DNA of 64,000 nucleotides from Candidatus Francisella endociliophora (GTDB lineage Bacteria > Pseudomonadota > Gammaproteobacteria > Francisellales > Francisellaceae), in the NCBI RefSeq assembly GCF_000764555.1, contig NZ_CP009574.1, forward strand, positions 1,922,001 through 1,986,000. The letters run 5' to 3'. A program made the translations under genes and the position numbers. Below the pieces are notes generated by a model that was given only the letters and a program-made list of their open reading frames with translations, had not been told where the DNA came from and searched no databases. Positions 44,391 to 52,949 of this stretch are shown one piece after another (positions within the stretch are counted from its first letter, which is position 1; the number at the start of each line of letters is the position of its first letter).

Positions 44391-45674
44391 ATGAAAGATT
44401 TTATACCAAAAATAAAATCAAAAATAACTCAGCAAGTTTATCTTGATGGCTCTAAGAGTATAGCTAATAGATCATTGATAATAGCAGCTATGGCAGAAGG
44501 GCAAACCAGTTTTGAAAATCTTCCTAATAGTGCAGATGTGCTAGCATGTGTTGCAGCATTAAAAGAGTTAGGTTGTGATATTGAACATAATCAAAACAAA
44601 AAAACTTTAGTTATTGGCGGATGTGCGGGTAATTTTGCAAATTCTAAAGCTAAGATATTCTGTAATGAGTCAGGAACTTTGACTAGATTCATAATACCAA
44701 TGCTAGCTGTACAAGCTACAGGTAAGTATTATGTATACGCTAAGCAAAGGATGATGGATAGACCCCTTGCAGATCAGCTAAAGCCACTTGAAAATTTGGG
44801 AATGGAAGCTTCTTACCATGAAAAAAATTATGCAATGCCTTTAACTATCCATGCAGACTCTTTATATGGTGGTAGTATTGAAGTAGATGGTAAAAAAAGC
44901 TCACAGTTTGCATCAGGTTTGTTAATGGCAGCACCATTTATGCAAAATGGGTTAAAACTAAATTCTATTACAGATCATAAGCAACCATATCTTGATATGA
45001 CTACAAAAGTTATGGCAGAGTTTGGAGTTGATGTTGATATTGATAAAAATATTTATACTACAAAAAAATCAGAATATATATCACCTAAAAACTATATAGT
45101 AGAGCCAGATGTTTCGACTGCTTCATATTTTTGGGCATTTGCAGCTATTACTGGATCAACAATTAAAGTGATGAATGTCACAAAAAACTCAAAGCAAGGA
45201 GATATTAAGCTTTTAGAAGTGCTTGAAAAAATAGGTTGTCAGGTTGAGTATTTTAATGATGGGATACAAGTTACAGGCTCTAGTGAATTACAAGGTATAG
45301 AAGTAAATATGAGAAATTTTTCTGATACTTTTATGACTTTGGCTGCGATAGCTTGTTTTGCTAAAGGTGATACGTATATATCAGGGCTTACACATACAAG
45401 AGGTCAAGAATCTGATAGGGTATCTGCGATGGCAGAAGGACTTACAAAGTTGGGAATTTACGTTGAGACTACAGAAGATAGTATTATGATATCTCCTAGT
45501 AGAAGTAAATTCAGACCTGCAGAGGTTGATAGTCATAATGATCATCGTATTGCAATGTCTTTGGCACTTTTAGGTTTGAAGCATGATGGTGTTGTTGTGA
45601 CAAATGCAGAAGCAGTTAGTAAAACTTGCCCAGATTATTTTGATAGAATGAGAGGGCTCGTTAATAACAAATAG
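44391..45674 (+). CDS. aroA: 3-phosphoshikimate 1-carboxyvinyltransferase (EPSP synthase)
   Basis: The 427-residue protein is EPSP synthase, joining shikimate-3-phosphate and phosphoenolpyruvate in aromatic amino-acid synthesis. Visible sites are LDGSKSIANRSLIIAAMA near 19-36 (shikimate-phosphate binding), NESGTLTRFIIPMLA near 90-105 (PEP-binding loop, equivalent to GNAGTAMRPL), KSSQFASGLLMAAP near 165, and the signature HNDHRIAMSLALLGLK near 383-398. The PEP-loop reads N-E-S-G-T-L-T-R, which departs from the G-N-A-G-T of common class I enzymes. AAGGAT precedes the ATG by 10 bases. Confidence 0.93.
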   Translation: MKDFIPKIKSKITQQVYLDGSKSIANRSLIIAAMAEGQTSFENLPNSADVLACVAALKELGCDIEHNQNKKTLVIGGCAGNFANSKAKIFCNESGTLTRFIIPMLAVQATGKYYVYAKQRMMDRPLADQLKPLENLGMEASYHEKNYAMPLTIHADSLYGGSIEVDGKKSSQFASGLLMAAPFMQNGLKLNSITDHKQPYLDMTTKVMAEFGVDVDIDKNIYTTKKSEYISPKNYIVEPDVSTASYFWAFAAITGSTIKVMNVTKNSKQGDIKLLEVLEKIGCQVEYFNDGIQVTGSSELQGIEVNMRNFSDTFMTLAAIACFAKGDTYISGLTHTRGQESDRVSAMAEGLTKLGIYVETTEDSIMISPSRSKFRPAEVDSHNDHRIAMSLALLGLKHDGVVVTNAEAVSKTCPDYFDRMRGLVNNK

Positions 45675-45816
45675 TTTTGAGCTATAAGATTAATGTCATC
45701 TTAAACTTGGTTACAAGTAGTAATTGAAGTATAGAGCTTTATGAAGTCTATAGCCATGATGAGATTGAAATAGATTAAACATGACGTATAGGTTTAGGTA
45801 TTAAGTTGGAAAAATT

Positions 45817-46410
45817 ATGACGAATAAAGAGCGAATTATAATTAGATATCTTGGCCAAAGATGGTATAAGAAAGCTCTTATTATATCAGCTTCAAAACAA
45901 GTGTATTTTAGTAAAATAAATGCTCTAAAGTTGGTTGTATGTTCTGGGTATTTACAAAAAGAAAATCCTGTAGGTTGTAAATTTGCTATAGATGCTTGGC
46001 CTTTTGAACACAAGTTTTTTGATCTGATAATTTTGGATGATAGTTTGGTTGATTGTCCAAAACAGATGAAGAGTTTGCTTGAGCAGCTGCATTTCTGTTT
46101 AGCGGATGATGGAGAGGTTATTGTTGCCTCTACAGGAAAAGTAAGACTCTATAAAGTTGTGTCTAAATTTTTAGCAAATGGTTTTCTTAGTAGAAAACTA
46201 CATCTAATAAATTATACAAATAATTTTGTTGTAAATATCACTAAGAAAATAATAAGTAAAAACTTTGTAGTAGTGTTTAAAAAAGATAATTTTTTTACGA
46301 CTAATGTTCTTAATGTTGAAGAATTAGTCAAAAAGCCAGCTAAAAATAAAGTATATAGTGGTGGCTGTGTTAGTAGGGAAGTATATGAGCATATTCAAGA
46401 AAAAAAGTAA
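45817..46410 (+). CDS. Methyltransferase-like protein upstream of rnhA (YafS-like)
   Basis: The 197-residue protein resembles the class I SAM-dependent methyltransferases that precede rnhA in many gammaproteobacteria (YafS position). Motif I is degenerate (ALIISASKQVYFS instead of a G-x-G loop). The later strand FDLIILDDSLVDCPKQMKSLLEQLHFCLADDGEVIVAS (about 68-105) fits motif post-I to III. So the fold is likely but SAM binding is doubtful. The 3' end overlaps rnhA by 26 bases. Assignment relies on context as much as sequence. Confidence 0.65.
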   Translation: MTNKERIIIRYLGQRWYKKALIISASKQVYFSKINALKLVVCSGYLQKENPVGCKFAIDAWPFEHKFFDLIILDDSLVDCPKQMKSLLEQLHFCLADDGEVIVASTGKVRLYKVVSKFLANGFLSRKLHLINYTNNFVVNITKKIISKNFVVVFKKDNFFTTNVLNVEELVKKPAKNKVYSGGCVSREVYEHIQEKK

Positions 46411-46843
46411 TGTAATTGCATACACTGATGGAGCATGTAAAGGTAATCCAGGTATTGGTGGTTGGGGTGCAATTCTTAGCTATAATGGTGTAGATAAAGA
46501 AATCTATGGAGCTGAAAAAGATACGACTAACAATCGTATGGAGCTTCTAGCAGCGATAAAAACTCTCGAAGTATTAAAAAGAAAATGTGATATCACAATA
46601 TATACAGATTCTAAATATTTGCAAAATGGTATTAATGCTTGGTTAAAGAACTGGAAAGCTAACGGTTGGAAAACAGCTGCAAAAAAAGAAGTTAAAAATA
46701 AAGACTTATGGCAAGAGCTAGATGAGTTAACAACTAAACACAATGTTACATGGAGCTGGGTAAAAGGTCATAGTGGAAATTCTGGCAATGAAAAAGCAGA
46801 TGAGCTAGCAAATAAAGCTATTGCTGAACTAATGGAGAAATAA
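46385..46843 (+). CDS. rnhA: Ribonuclease HI
   Basis: The protein is 152 residues from the ATG at 46385, which has AGGGA about five bases upstream; an in-frame ATG at 46358 would add nine residues inside the previous gene. The four catalytic acids are visible in YTDGACKGNPG, NRMELLAAI, YTDSKYLQNGI and the late NEKADELANKA. The handle region WKANGWKTAAKKEVKNKDLW is of the E. coli type. It degrades RNA in RNA-DNA hybrids, such as R-loops and primers. The next gene begins after one base. Confidence 0.96.
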   Translation: MSIFKKKSNVIAYTDGACKGNPGIGGWGAILSYNGVDKEIYGAEKDTTNNRMELLAAIKTLEVLKRKCDITIYTDSKYLQNGINAWLKNWKANGWKTAAKKEVKNKDLWQELDELTTKHNVTWSWVKGHSGNSGNEKADELANKAIAELMEK

Positions 46844-46844
46844 A

Positions 46845-47873
46845 GTGGAGAATCTTAGTCATAAAAAGATTTTAGTTTTATATACTGGTGGTACTATCGG
46901 AATGGTTAGTACTGAGCAAGGCTATGATGTTGAAGAAGGTTATCTTACCAAAGCTATTGAGCAGGCTAGAGATTTTCATGCTTATAATATGCCTGAGTTT
47001 GAAATTAAAGAGTACAGAAACCTTATAGACTCATCAAATATTAATCCTAAAAGATGGATATCTTTAGCTTTGGATATTGCAAAGAACTATCAAGATTATG
47101 ATGGCTTTGTAATTCTACATGGTACAGATACTTTAGCATATACAGCATCTGTACTATCTTTTATGCTAGGTGAAATCCAAAAACCTGTGATTGTAACAGG
47201 ATCTCAAATTCCTATTTCAAAGATTAGATCAGATGCAATATCAAATATCATGAATAGTTTAATATTTGCGTGTAGTGATGATATAAAAGAAGTTTGTGTA
47301 TATTTTAATCAAAAGCTACGCCGTGGTAATAGAACTACAAAGGTTTCAGCAACTGACTTAGATGCTTTTATATCTCCAAATTATCCAAGTCTAGCTTATG
47401 TTGGTATAGATCTAGATTTGAGAAAAACTCGGTTATGGCAAAGAGAGTCTTGTGAATACACACCTAAGTTAGAAACATTAGGCGTGCCAAAAATAGCTAT
47501 TTTGACAATTTTTCCAGGTATGGATAGTGATATTTTAGATGCTGTGTTAGAGCCGCCTTTACAAGGATTAATACTTAAAACTTATGGCTCAGGAAATATT
47601 CCAAATGATCCAAATATTGTTAGCAGTCTAAAAAAAGCTAATGATCGAGGTGTGATTATGATTAACTGTACTCAATGTTTGTATGGTACTGTTAAAATGG
47701 ATGCTTATAAGACAGCACGAGGTCTAACTGAAGCGGGAGTTATTTCGGGTCGTGATATGACTGATGAAGCAGCTCTTGGTAAGCTTTTTTATCTCTTAAG
47801 TCAGCCAAATATATCTCATCAAGAAATAAAAGATGCCTTTAATGTCTCTTTACAAGGAGAGGTTACAATATAA
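46845..47873 (+). CDS. ansA: Type I (cytoplasmic) L-asparaginase
   Basis: The 342-residue protein has the two active-site threonine motifs of asparaginases, LVLYTGGTIGM near 11-21 and ILHGTDTLAYTAS near 91-103. No signal peptide is present, which points to the cytoplasmic AnsA type. It hydrolyses asparagine to aspartate and ammonia. The start is GTG at 46845, with GGAG about eight bases upstream inside the rnhA end. Overlap-level spacing implies coupling with rnhA. Confidence 0.92.
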   Translation: MENLSHKKILVLYTGGTIGMVSTEQGYDVEEGYLTKAIEQARDFHAYNMPEFEIKEYRNLIDSSNINPKRWISLALDIAKNYQDYDGFVILHGTDTLAYTASVLSFMLGEIQKPVIVTGSQIPISKIRSDAISNIMNSLIFACSDDIKEVCVYFNQKLRRGNRTTKVSATDLDAFISPNYPSLAYVGIDLDLRKTRLWQRESCEYTPKLETLGVPKIAILTIFPGMDSDILDAVLEPPLQGLILKTYGSGNIPNDPNIVSSLKKANDRGVIMINCTQCLYGTVKMDAYKTARGLTEAGVISGRDMTDEAALGKLFYLLSQPNISHQEIKDAFNVSLQGEVTI

Positions 47874-47891
47874 ATTATATACAGATAAGTA

Positions 47892-47920
47892 TTGTTCATT
47901 TAGCTATAGTAAGATATTAT
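47892..47920 (+). promoter_or_regulatory. Sigma-70 promoter upstream of the carbonic anhydrase gene
   Basis: TTGTTC (47892-47897) and TATTAT (47915-47920) are separated by 17 bases, 48 bases before the start codon. Confidence 0.55.
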
Positions 47921-47968
47921 ATGAATTATAATATATGAAAAGTAGTTCATACAAATTGAGGAGTTAAA

Positions 47969-48655
47969 ATGAGTAATATTGCTGAATTAATAAAAGGCAA
48001 CAGAGAGTGGGCTGAAGAAATTAAAAGAACAAACCCTGATTTTTTTGAAACATTATCGAAAGGTCAATCTCCAGAATATCTTTGGATTGGTTGTTCTGAT
48101 AGTCGTGTACCGGCTAACCAAGTTTGTGGTCTAATTCCTGGTGAGGTATTTGTACACCGTAATGTAGCAAATGTTGTATCTCTTACAGATTTAAACTGTT
48201 TATCTGTGTTGCAATTTGCAGTAGAGGTTTTGAAAGTTAAAAAAATTATTATCTGTGGTCACTATGCTTGTGGTGGTGTTGAGACTGTTGTTAGAGATAA
48301 AAGTTATGGTCTAATTGATAACTGGTTGACTTCTATCCGTGAAGTAAAAGAGCAAAATAAAAAGTTTGTTGAAGAAACTCTAGCTTATTTGAAAGATAAT
48401 GAAGAAGAATATATGAAGAAAAAAGTTGATATGATGTGTGAGCTAAATGCTCTTCATCAAGCTTTAAACCTTTGTAAAACTACAGTTGTTAAAAATGCTT
48501 GGGCTAAAGGTCTAGAGTTTACAGTTCATGCAGCTATCTATGGTGTTGCAGATGGCAAGCTTTATGAAATTGGTGGTGGTGTTGGTTCTAGAGAAGAGAT
48601 GGATATTATTTATGTAGAAGCTCTGGAAGCTATTAAATCTAGATATTGTAAGTAA
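47969..48655 (+). CDS. can: Beta-class carbonic anhydrase
   Basis: The 228-residue protein has the beta-carbonic anhydrase zinc ligands. CSDSR (about 43-47) supplies Cys and the gating Asp-Arg pair, and HYACGGV (about 98-104) supplies His and the second Cys. VHRNVAN near 66-72 is the other family signature. It interconverts CO2 and bicarbonate in the cytoplasm, supplying bicarbonate to carboxylases. AGGAG precedes the ATG. Length is typical (E. coli Can 220). Confidence 0.96.
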   Translation: MSNIAELIKGNREWAEEIKRTNPDFFETLSKGQSPEYLWIGCSDSRVPANQVCGLIPGEVFVHRNVANVVSLTDLNCLSVLQFAVEVLKVKKIIICGHYACGGVETVVRDKSYGLIDNWLTSIREVKEQNKKFVEETLAYLKDNEEEYMKKKVDMMCELNALHQALNLCKTTVVKNAWAKGLEFTVHAAIYGVADGKLYEIGGGVGSREEMDIIYVEALEAIKSRYCK

Positions 48656-48664
48656 TATTAAATC

Positions 48665-48688
48665 TTAAGTCTAATAAAGACTTTTTAA
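48665..48688. terminator. Terminator between two convergent genes
   Basis: Stem AAGTCT / AGACTT with loop AATAA, flanked by TT and a T run, lies between the carbonic anhydrase stop and the stop of the minus-strand gene. It could serve both directions. Confidence 0.55.
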
Positions 48689-49119
48689 GAATCCACTTTT
48701 GAAAAATCGATGATTAACCTTTTATTATCATCATTACCTTCACTATAAACACTACCTTGATATTGTTGTGCCATTGGGCAGCCTTTTGAGCCTAATACAA
48801 TTTTGTGAACAGCGCGAGAAAGTGTAATTGAACACATTGCTCCAGATTCATCTTGTATTGGTAATACAGCACTATAATTACCATTACTAGGTTGGCAAAT
48901 TTCATAAGAGTTTGGATTTAAACGACCATTACTAAAATCACCATGGATTTCGTTACATGTAAGATCATACTGTGTTCTATCTGTTGGTATTGCATTTACT
49001 GTACTATTACCTGAGATGATTTTTACAGAGGTATATCCGTCAAAATCTGATAGCTTTGCTGAGTATGCTGCAGGGAGTGTTAAACCAGTGATTAAAGAGA
49101 TTAATATAATTTTTTTCAT
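48685..49119 (-). CDS. Small exported protein of unknown function
   Basis: From the second ATG (49117-49119) the protein is 144 residues and begins with a clean signal peptide, MKKIILISLITGLTLPAAYS, cut before AKLSD. An in-frame ATG at 49131 would add MVFC; neither has an obvious ribosome-binding site. The mature part has four Cys (LTCNEI, EICQPS, AMCSITL, KGCPMAQ), likely forming two disulfides in the periplasm. No family recognised. Its gene is divergent from hsdR. Confidence 0.68.
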   Translation of the reverse strand: MKKIILISLITGLTLPAAYSAKLSDFDGYTSVKIISGNSTVNAIPTDRTQYDLTCNEIHGDFSNGRLNPNSYEICQPSNGNYSAVLPIQDESGAMCSITLSRAVHKIVLGSKGCPMAQQYQGSVYSEGNDDNKRLIIDFSKVDS

Positions 49120-49287
49120 ACAAAAAACCATATATTGATTAAAAGTGTATAAATCAATAATACTACAGTTGCTACTTTATTAAACTATTTTTTGATGATT
49201 ACTAAGGTGTTTAATGTTCTAGTTTTTATAGAAAAATTTTGTTAATAATCATATTATATAACCTATATGTACTTTATTTTACTATAG

Positions 49288-51639
49288 ATGCCTTACTCAG
49301 AAGCAGATACCAAAGCTAAGCTTATAACTCCAAAACTACGTGATAGTGGTTGGGATGAGAGATATATTACTAGAGAGAAATATTATTTTACAGATGGGCG
49401 TAAACAAGCTGGTGGAGCTAGAGGTGAAAAGAAATTTGTAGACTATTTATTGCGTTATCAGGATATAAACTTAGCAATTGTTGAGGCAAAAAAAGAAGAT
49501 GTAAACTATAAACAGGGTCTACAACAAGTTATAGCTTATGGTAGAGCGCTAGATGTTGAATATGTTTACTCTACAAATGGACATAATATCCTCGAATATC
49601 ATATCCCAACAGGTCAAAGCCAAGATGTAGATGAATTTCCAACTCCTAGAGAACTCTTTGAACGTAAATATCCAAATATTAATAAAGTTAGACAAAATGT
49701 AGTTACACAAGAGTTTTTCTCGGATGGGACAAAGACACCTCGCTATTATCAAAAGATAGCTGTACAAAAAACTATAGATGCTCTTAGTAGTGGAAAAGAT
49801 AGAATCTTACTAACATTAGCGACAGGGACTGGTAAAACATATATAGCTTTTCAGGTAGCATATAGAGCACTTGAATCAAGATGGCGAAAGAATGATACAG
49901 GTAATAAAAAGCCACGAATCTTGTACTTGGCAGATAGAAATATCTTGATAGAGCAAGCTATGAATGAGTTTAATCCGCTAGAGAATGATTGTAAAAGATT
50001 ACAAGGTGTTTCGATTAAGAAAAATGGTGGTAAAGTGCCATTAAGTGGTAATATCTTTTTTGCGATTTATCAAGCAGTAGCCGAGAATAAAAATCGCCAA
50101 TATTTAATTACAGATAGTGAAGATGATAGCCTCACAGCATACTATAAACAGTACCCAGCAGATTTCTTTGATTTGATAATTATCGATGAGTGTCATCGTG
50201 GTAGTGCCAATGATGATAGCTCATGGCGTGAGATTATTGAGTATTTTTCTAGTGCTGTACATCTAGGGCTGACAGCTACACCTAAAAGGGATGTCAATGG
50301 TGATACTTATAGCTACTTTGGCGATCCTATTTATGAGTACTCGCTTAAAGATGGTATTAATGATGGTTTCTTGACTCCATATAAGGTTAAACGCATTACG
50401 ACAAATATTGATGAATATCGGCCTAATACTCATGATAGTGTAGATGGAGATTTGCCAAATAAGGTCTATGGTATCAGTGATTGGGAGAAAACTATCACCA
50501 GTCAACAACGCCATGAGCTAATTGCAAAGACTGTACTTGATAATATCAATAAGATGGATAAGACTATAGTCTTTTGTAAAAATCAGCCGCATGCTCTCGA
50601 GCTAAAGCTAGCTATAGATAGATTTAAAAAAGTCAAAAATCCTGACTACTGTGTGCGTGTGACTTCTGATGAGGGGCAAATTGGGCGTGATTATCTCGAG
50701 CAGTTTCAAGATAATGATAAAGATATACCTGTGATTTTAACATCATCAAAAATGCTAACTACTGGTGTAGATGCTAAAAATGTCCGCAATATCGTGCTAA
50801 TAGCCCCGATAGAGTCAATGATTGAGTTTAAGCAGATAATTGGTAGAGGTACACGAACTTTTGAGGGTAAAGATTTTTTTACAATTCTAGATTTTGTCAA
50901 AGCTAGTGATAAATTCTATGATAAAGAATGGGATGGTGTCGCTGATGTGGTTACAGATGTCAAAGCTGATGGTAAATCCAAAGATGATGTAAAAGAAGTT
51001 AAAGAAATAGATCCTATAGAAAACCTTAAAGAAAAAGATGATGAGCCTAAAAAACACGAGCCAATCAATATCACCATAAAAGGACGTAAGCTTAAAGTAC
51101 TAGATATAGAAACTAGTTATGTCGGAGTTGATGGACGACCGATTGCAACGCAAGAGTATCTTGAGCAATTAATCGGTGTATTAGGTAAATATTGCCAGCA
51201 TAATGAACAAGCTCTCAAAGATGCTTGGGCAAATCCTAAGTATAGGCAAACACTATTAGCTAAACTCGAGGAGATGTTAAGCTTTGGGCAAAATATTAAC
51301 AATATCAAAGCGATCTTTAAAGCTAAAGATAGTGATATCTATGATGTGCTAAATCATCTAGTTTTTAGTAAAGATATTATCACTCGTGAACAAAGGGCAG
51401 TTGCTGCAGAGTCATCAGAGTTTATACAGCAGTTACAAAATGCTAAGGCGAGGGAGTTTCTACTTTTTGTCTTAGATAAGTATAAAAAAGATGGTGTAGT
51501 TGAGCTAGAACAAAAAAGACTACCGTCATTAGTTGAGTTAAGTGGTCTTGGGCCAGTTTCGGAGCTTGCCAATGATTTTGGTGGTATGGCACAGTTAAAA
51601 GAAAGCTATTTGCAGTTGCAAAGGGAGATTTATAGGTAG
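49288..51639 (+). CDS. hsdR: Type I restriction enzyme R (restriction/translocase) subunit
   Basis: The 783-residue protein is an EcoEI-type HsdR. An N-terminal PD-(D/E)xK nuclease (about 20-110) has INLAIVEAKKE near 60-70. Walker A LATGTGKT is near 175, the DEAD-like box IIDECHRGS near 298, and helicase motif III LTATPKR near 325. Motif VI IGRGTRTF is near 515. A C-terminal region (about 610-780) corresponds to the domain that docks to the methyltransferase. It translocates DNA and cuts away from the recognition site. There is no Shine-Dalgarno sequence before the ATG. Unlike most operons, M and S are not adjacent: a DUF4238 gene follows immediately. Confidence 0.94.
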   Translation: MPYSEADTKAKLITPKLRDSGWDERYITREKYYFTDGRKQAGGARGEKKFVDYLLRYQDINLAIVEAKKEDVNYKQGLQQVIAYGRALDVEYVYSTNGHNILEYHIPTGQSQDVDEFPTPRELFERKYPNINKVRQNVVTQEFFSDGTKTPRYYQKIAVQKTIDALSSGKDRILLTLATGTGKTYIAFQVAYRALESRWRKNDTGNKKPRILYLADRNILIEQAMNEFNPLENDCKRLQGVSIKKNGGKVPLSGNIFFAIYQAVAENKNRQYLITDSEDDSLTAYYKQYPADFFDLIIIDECHRGSANDDSSWREIIEYFSSAVHLGLTATPKRDVNGDTYSYFGDPIYEYSLKDGINDGFLTPYKVKRITTNIDEYRPNTHDSVDGDLPNKVYGISDWEKTITSQQRHELIAKTVLDNINKMDKTIVFCKNQPHALELKLAIDRFKKVKNPDYCVRVTSDEGQIGRDYLEQFQDNDKDIPVILTSSKMLTTGVDAKNVRNIVLIAPIESMIEFKQIIGRGTRTFEGKDFFTILDFVKASDKFYDKEWDGVADVVTDVKADGKSKDDVKEVKEIDPIENLKEKDDEPKKHEPINITIKGRKLKVLDIETSYVGVDGRPIATQEYLEQLIGVLGKYCQHNEQALKDAWANPKYRQTLLAKLEEMLSFGQNINNIKAIFKAKDSDIYDVLNHLVFSKDIITREQRAVAAESSEFIQQLQNAKAREFLLFVLDKYKKDGVVELEQKRLPSLVELSGLGPVSELANDFGGMAQLKESYLQLQREIYR

Positions 51640-52758
51640 ATGTCAAATAAAACTAAAAATAATCATTATGTTCCAAAGTTTTATTTAAAAAATTTCTTTA
51701 ATAACCAGGGTATCTTATTTGAGAAAAATCTAGAGTCTGGAAGGATCTTAGAAAGAGATATAAAAACAATAGCTAAAGTAGGCTCAAAAAAGAACTTGTA
51801 TACTATCAAAGAATTAGAAAAGATAACAAATGAAGATATAGAGAAGTGTATAAGGTTATTTACAAAACATAAGAATATAGAAGAAATTGACTATAAGCAT
51901 CTATTATTACTAAAAAATTTTTTAAATGATGAAATAGGTTTACTTTTAAATAATACACTTGGTAAATATACGCATAAAAATAAAGATTTTGAAGATATCG
52001 TAAATAAGTTAATAACAGAAACTAATAATATAGGAACATCAAGAACTCAAGAAGATTTATATTCTTTTTACGAAACAAGATTTTTGCCTGTGTATAATGG
52101 AATTTTAAAAAGTAATAAATTGTCCTTGCTTCAAGAAAGTGAAGAACCGATGAAGAGGTTTAATTATAAACTGTATAATTACCTACAATTAAATTTATAT
52201 TTTTATAATTTTACCTATCATAAACTTATGGTTGAAGCTTCAAAATCTTGCAATACTATTAAAAAAGCTAAATCTGACTTATACAAGAGTGAAAGAGAGC
52301 TTATTAAATATTCATTTTTTGATTTCGTGGGATATATGTTTATACAAAGTTTTAGAACTAAAAAAATGATAACTGAATTAGAGAGTGTCCTTCCAAAAAA
52401 TGTATATTTTTTATACAATCATATAGTTGCAAATGTTCTAGCAAATCAATGTATAACTCAAGGGTATAAGTTAGTCTTAATAAAGAATGATACAAATATA
52501 TCATTTATTACATCCGATATTCCAGTCATAAATATATACAATGAAATAAATCAAAAAGAAGGGCTAGGATTATACGAGCTGTATTATCCTTTATCTAATA
52601 ATCTATCAGTATTATTTACTGATAAAAAGTGCTATAAAAACAACGAAATTATAATCAATGAAAATCAGGTTAATTATTTTAATGAATGCATGATTAAATC
52701 TGCTTATAATTATATTTATTCTTCAGATCAAGAATTATTAAATGATATAAGCAGGTAG
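51640..52758 (+). CDS. DUF4238 family protein inside the type I restriction locus
   Basis: The 372-residue protein begins with the DUF4238 signature NNHYVPKFYLKNFF (about 7-20), then NQGILFEKNLESGRI. A late region ELYYPLSNNLSVLFTDKKC (about 307-325) matches the family's C-terminal motif. The family has no established biochemical role that I know of. Its ATG directly abuts the hsdR stop codon (TAG-ATG), with AGGGAG upstream in hsdR, so it is translated as part of the operon. The gene is noticeably richer in A/T, Lys and Asn than hsdR, suggesting a different origin. A role as an added defence function or regulator of the restriction system is conjecture. Confidence 0.8.
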   Translation: MSNKTKNNHYVPKFYLKNFFNNQGILFEKNLESGRILERDIKTIAKVGSKKNLYTIKELEKITNEDIEKCIRLFTKHKNIEEIDYKHLLLLKNFLNDEIGLLLNNTLGKYTHKNKDFEDIVNKLITETNNIGTSRTQEDLYSFYETRFLPVYNGILKSNKLSLLQESEEPMKRFNYKLYNYLQLNLYFYNFTYHKLMVEASKSCNTIKKAKSDLYKSERELIKYSFFDFVGYMFIQSFRTKKMITELESVLPKNVYFLYNHIVANVLANQCITQGYKLVLIKNDTNISFITSDIPVINIYNEINQKEGLGLYELYYPLSNNLSVLFTDKKCYKNNEIIINENQVNYFNECMIKSAYNYIYSSDQELLNDISR

Positions 52759-52784
52759 TAGTGTATACAAAATCAATATTTGTC

Positions 52785-52808
52785 ATACTACGGCACCGAC
52801 CGTAGTAT
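52785..52808. repeat. Hairpin element, 9-bp perfect stem
   Basis: ATACTACGG-CACCGA-CCGTAGTAT, flanked by TGTC on the left and GACA five bases past the right arm. It resembles dispersed palindromes seen in other bacterial genomes (GTCATAC..GTATCCA type). It lies between the DUF4238 gene and the first bipartite repeat. Confidence 0.65.
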
Positions 52809-52846
52809 CCATCGACAAAATAATAATAGATGTATAAAAATACACC

Positions 52847-52923
52847 GTCATCCTGAACTTGTTTCAGGATCTCAATAGGGTTGATAGTATGGTGAGATGC
52901 TGAAATAAATTCAGCATGACAAT
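52847..52923 (+). repeat. Bipartite palindromic repeat, copy upstream of hsdS
   Basis: Two hairpins: left GTCATCCTGAA-CTTG-TTTCAGGATCTCA (8-bp stem) and right TGAGATGCTGAA-ATAAA-TTCAGCATGAC (8-bp stem), with a linker of about 22 bases. The right hairpin is close to the inverse of the left, so the whole unit is also an imperfect long inverted repeat. Its right flank (AATAAATATGTTATGGAAAA) runs into the hsdS start and resembles the spacer of the array downstream of hsdS. Confidence 0.85.
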
Positions 52924-52949
52924 AAATATGTTATGGAAAAAAACAAAAA

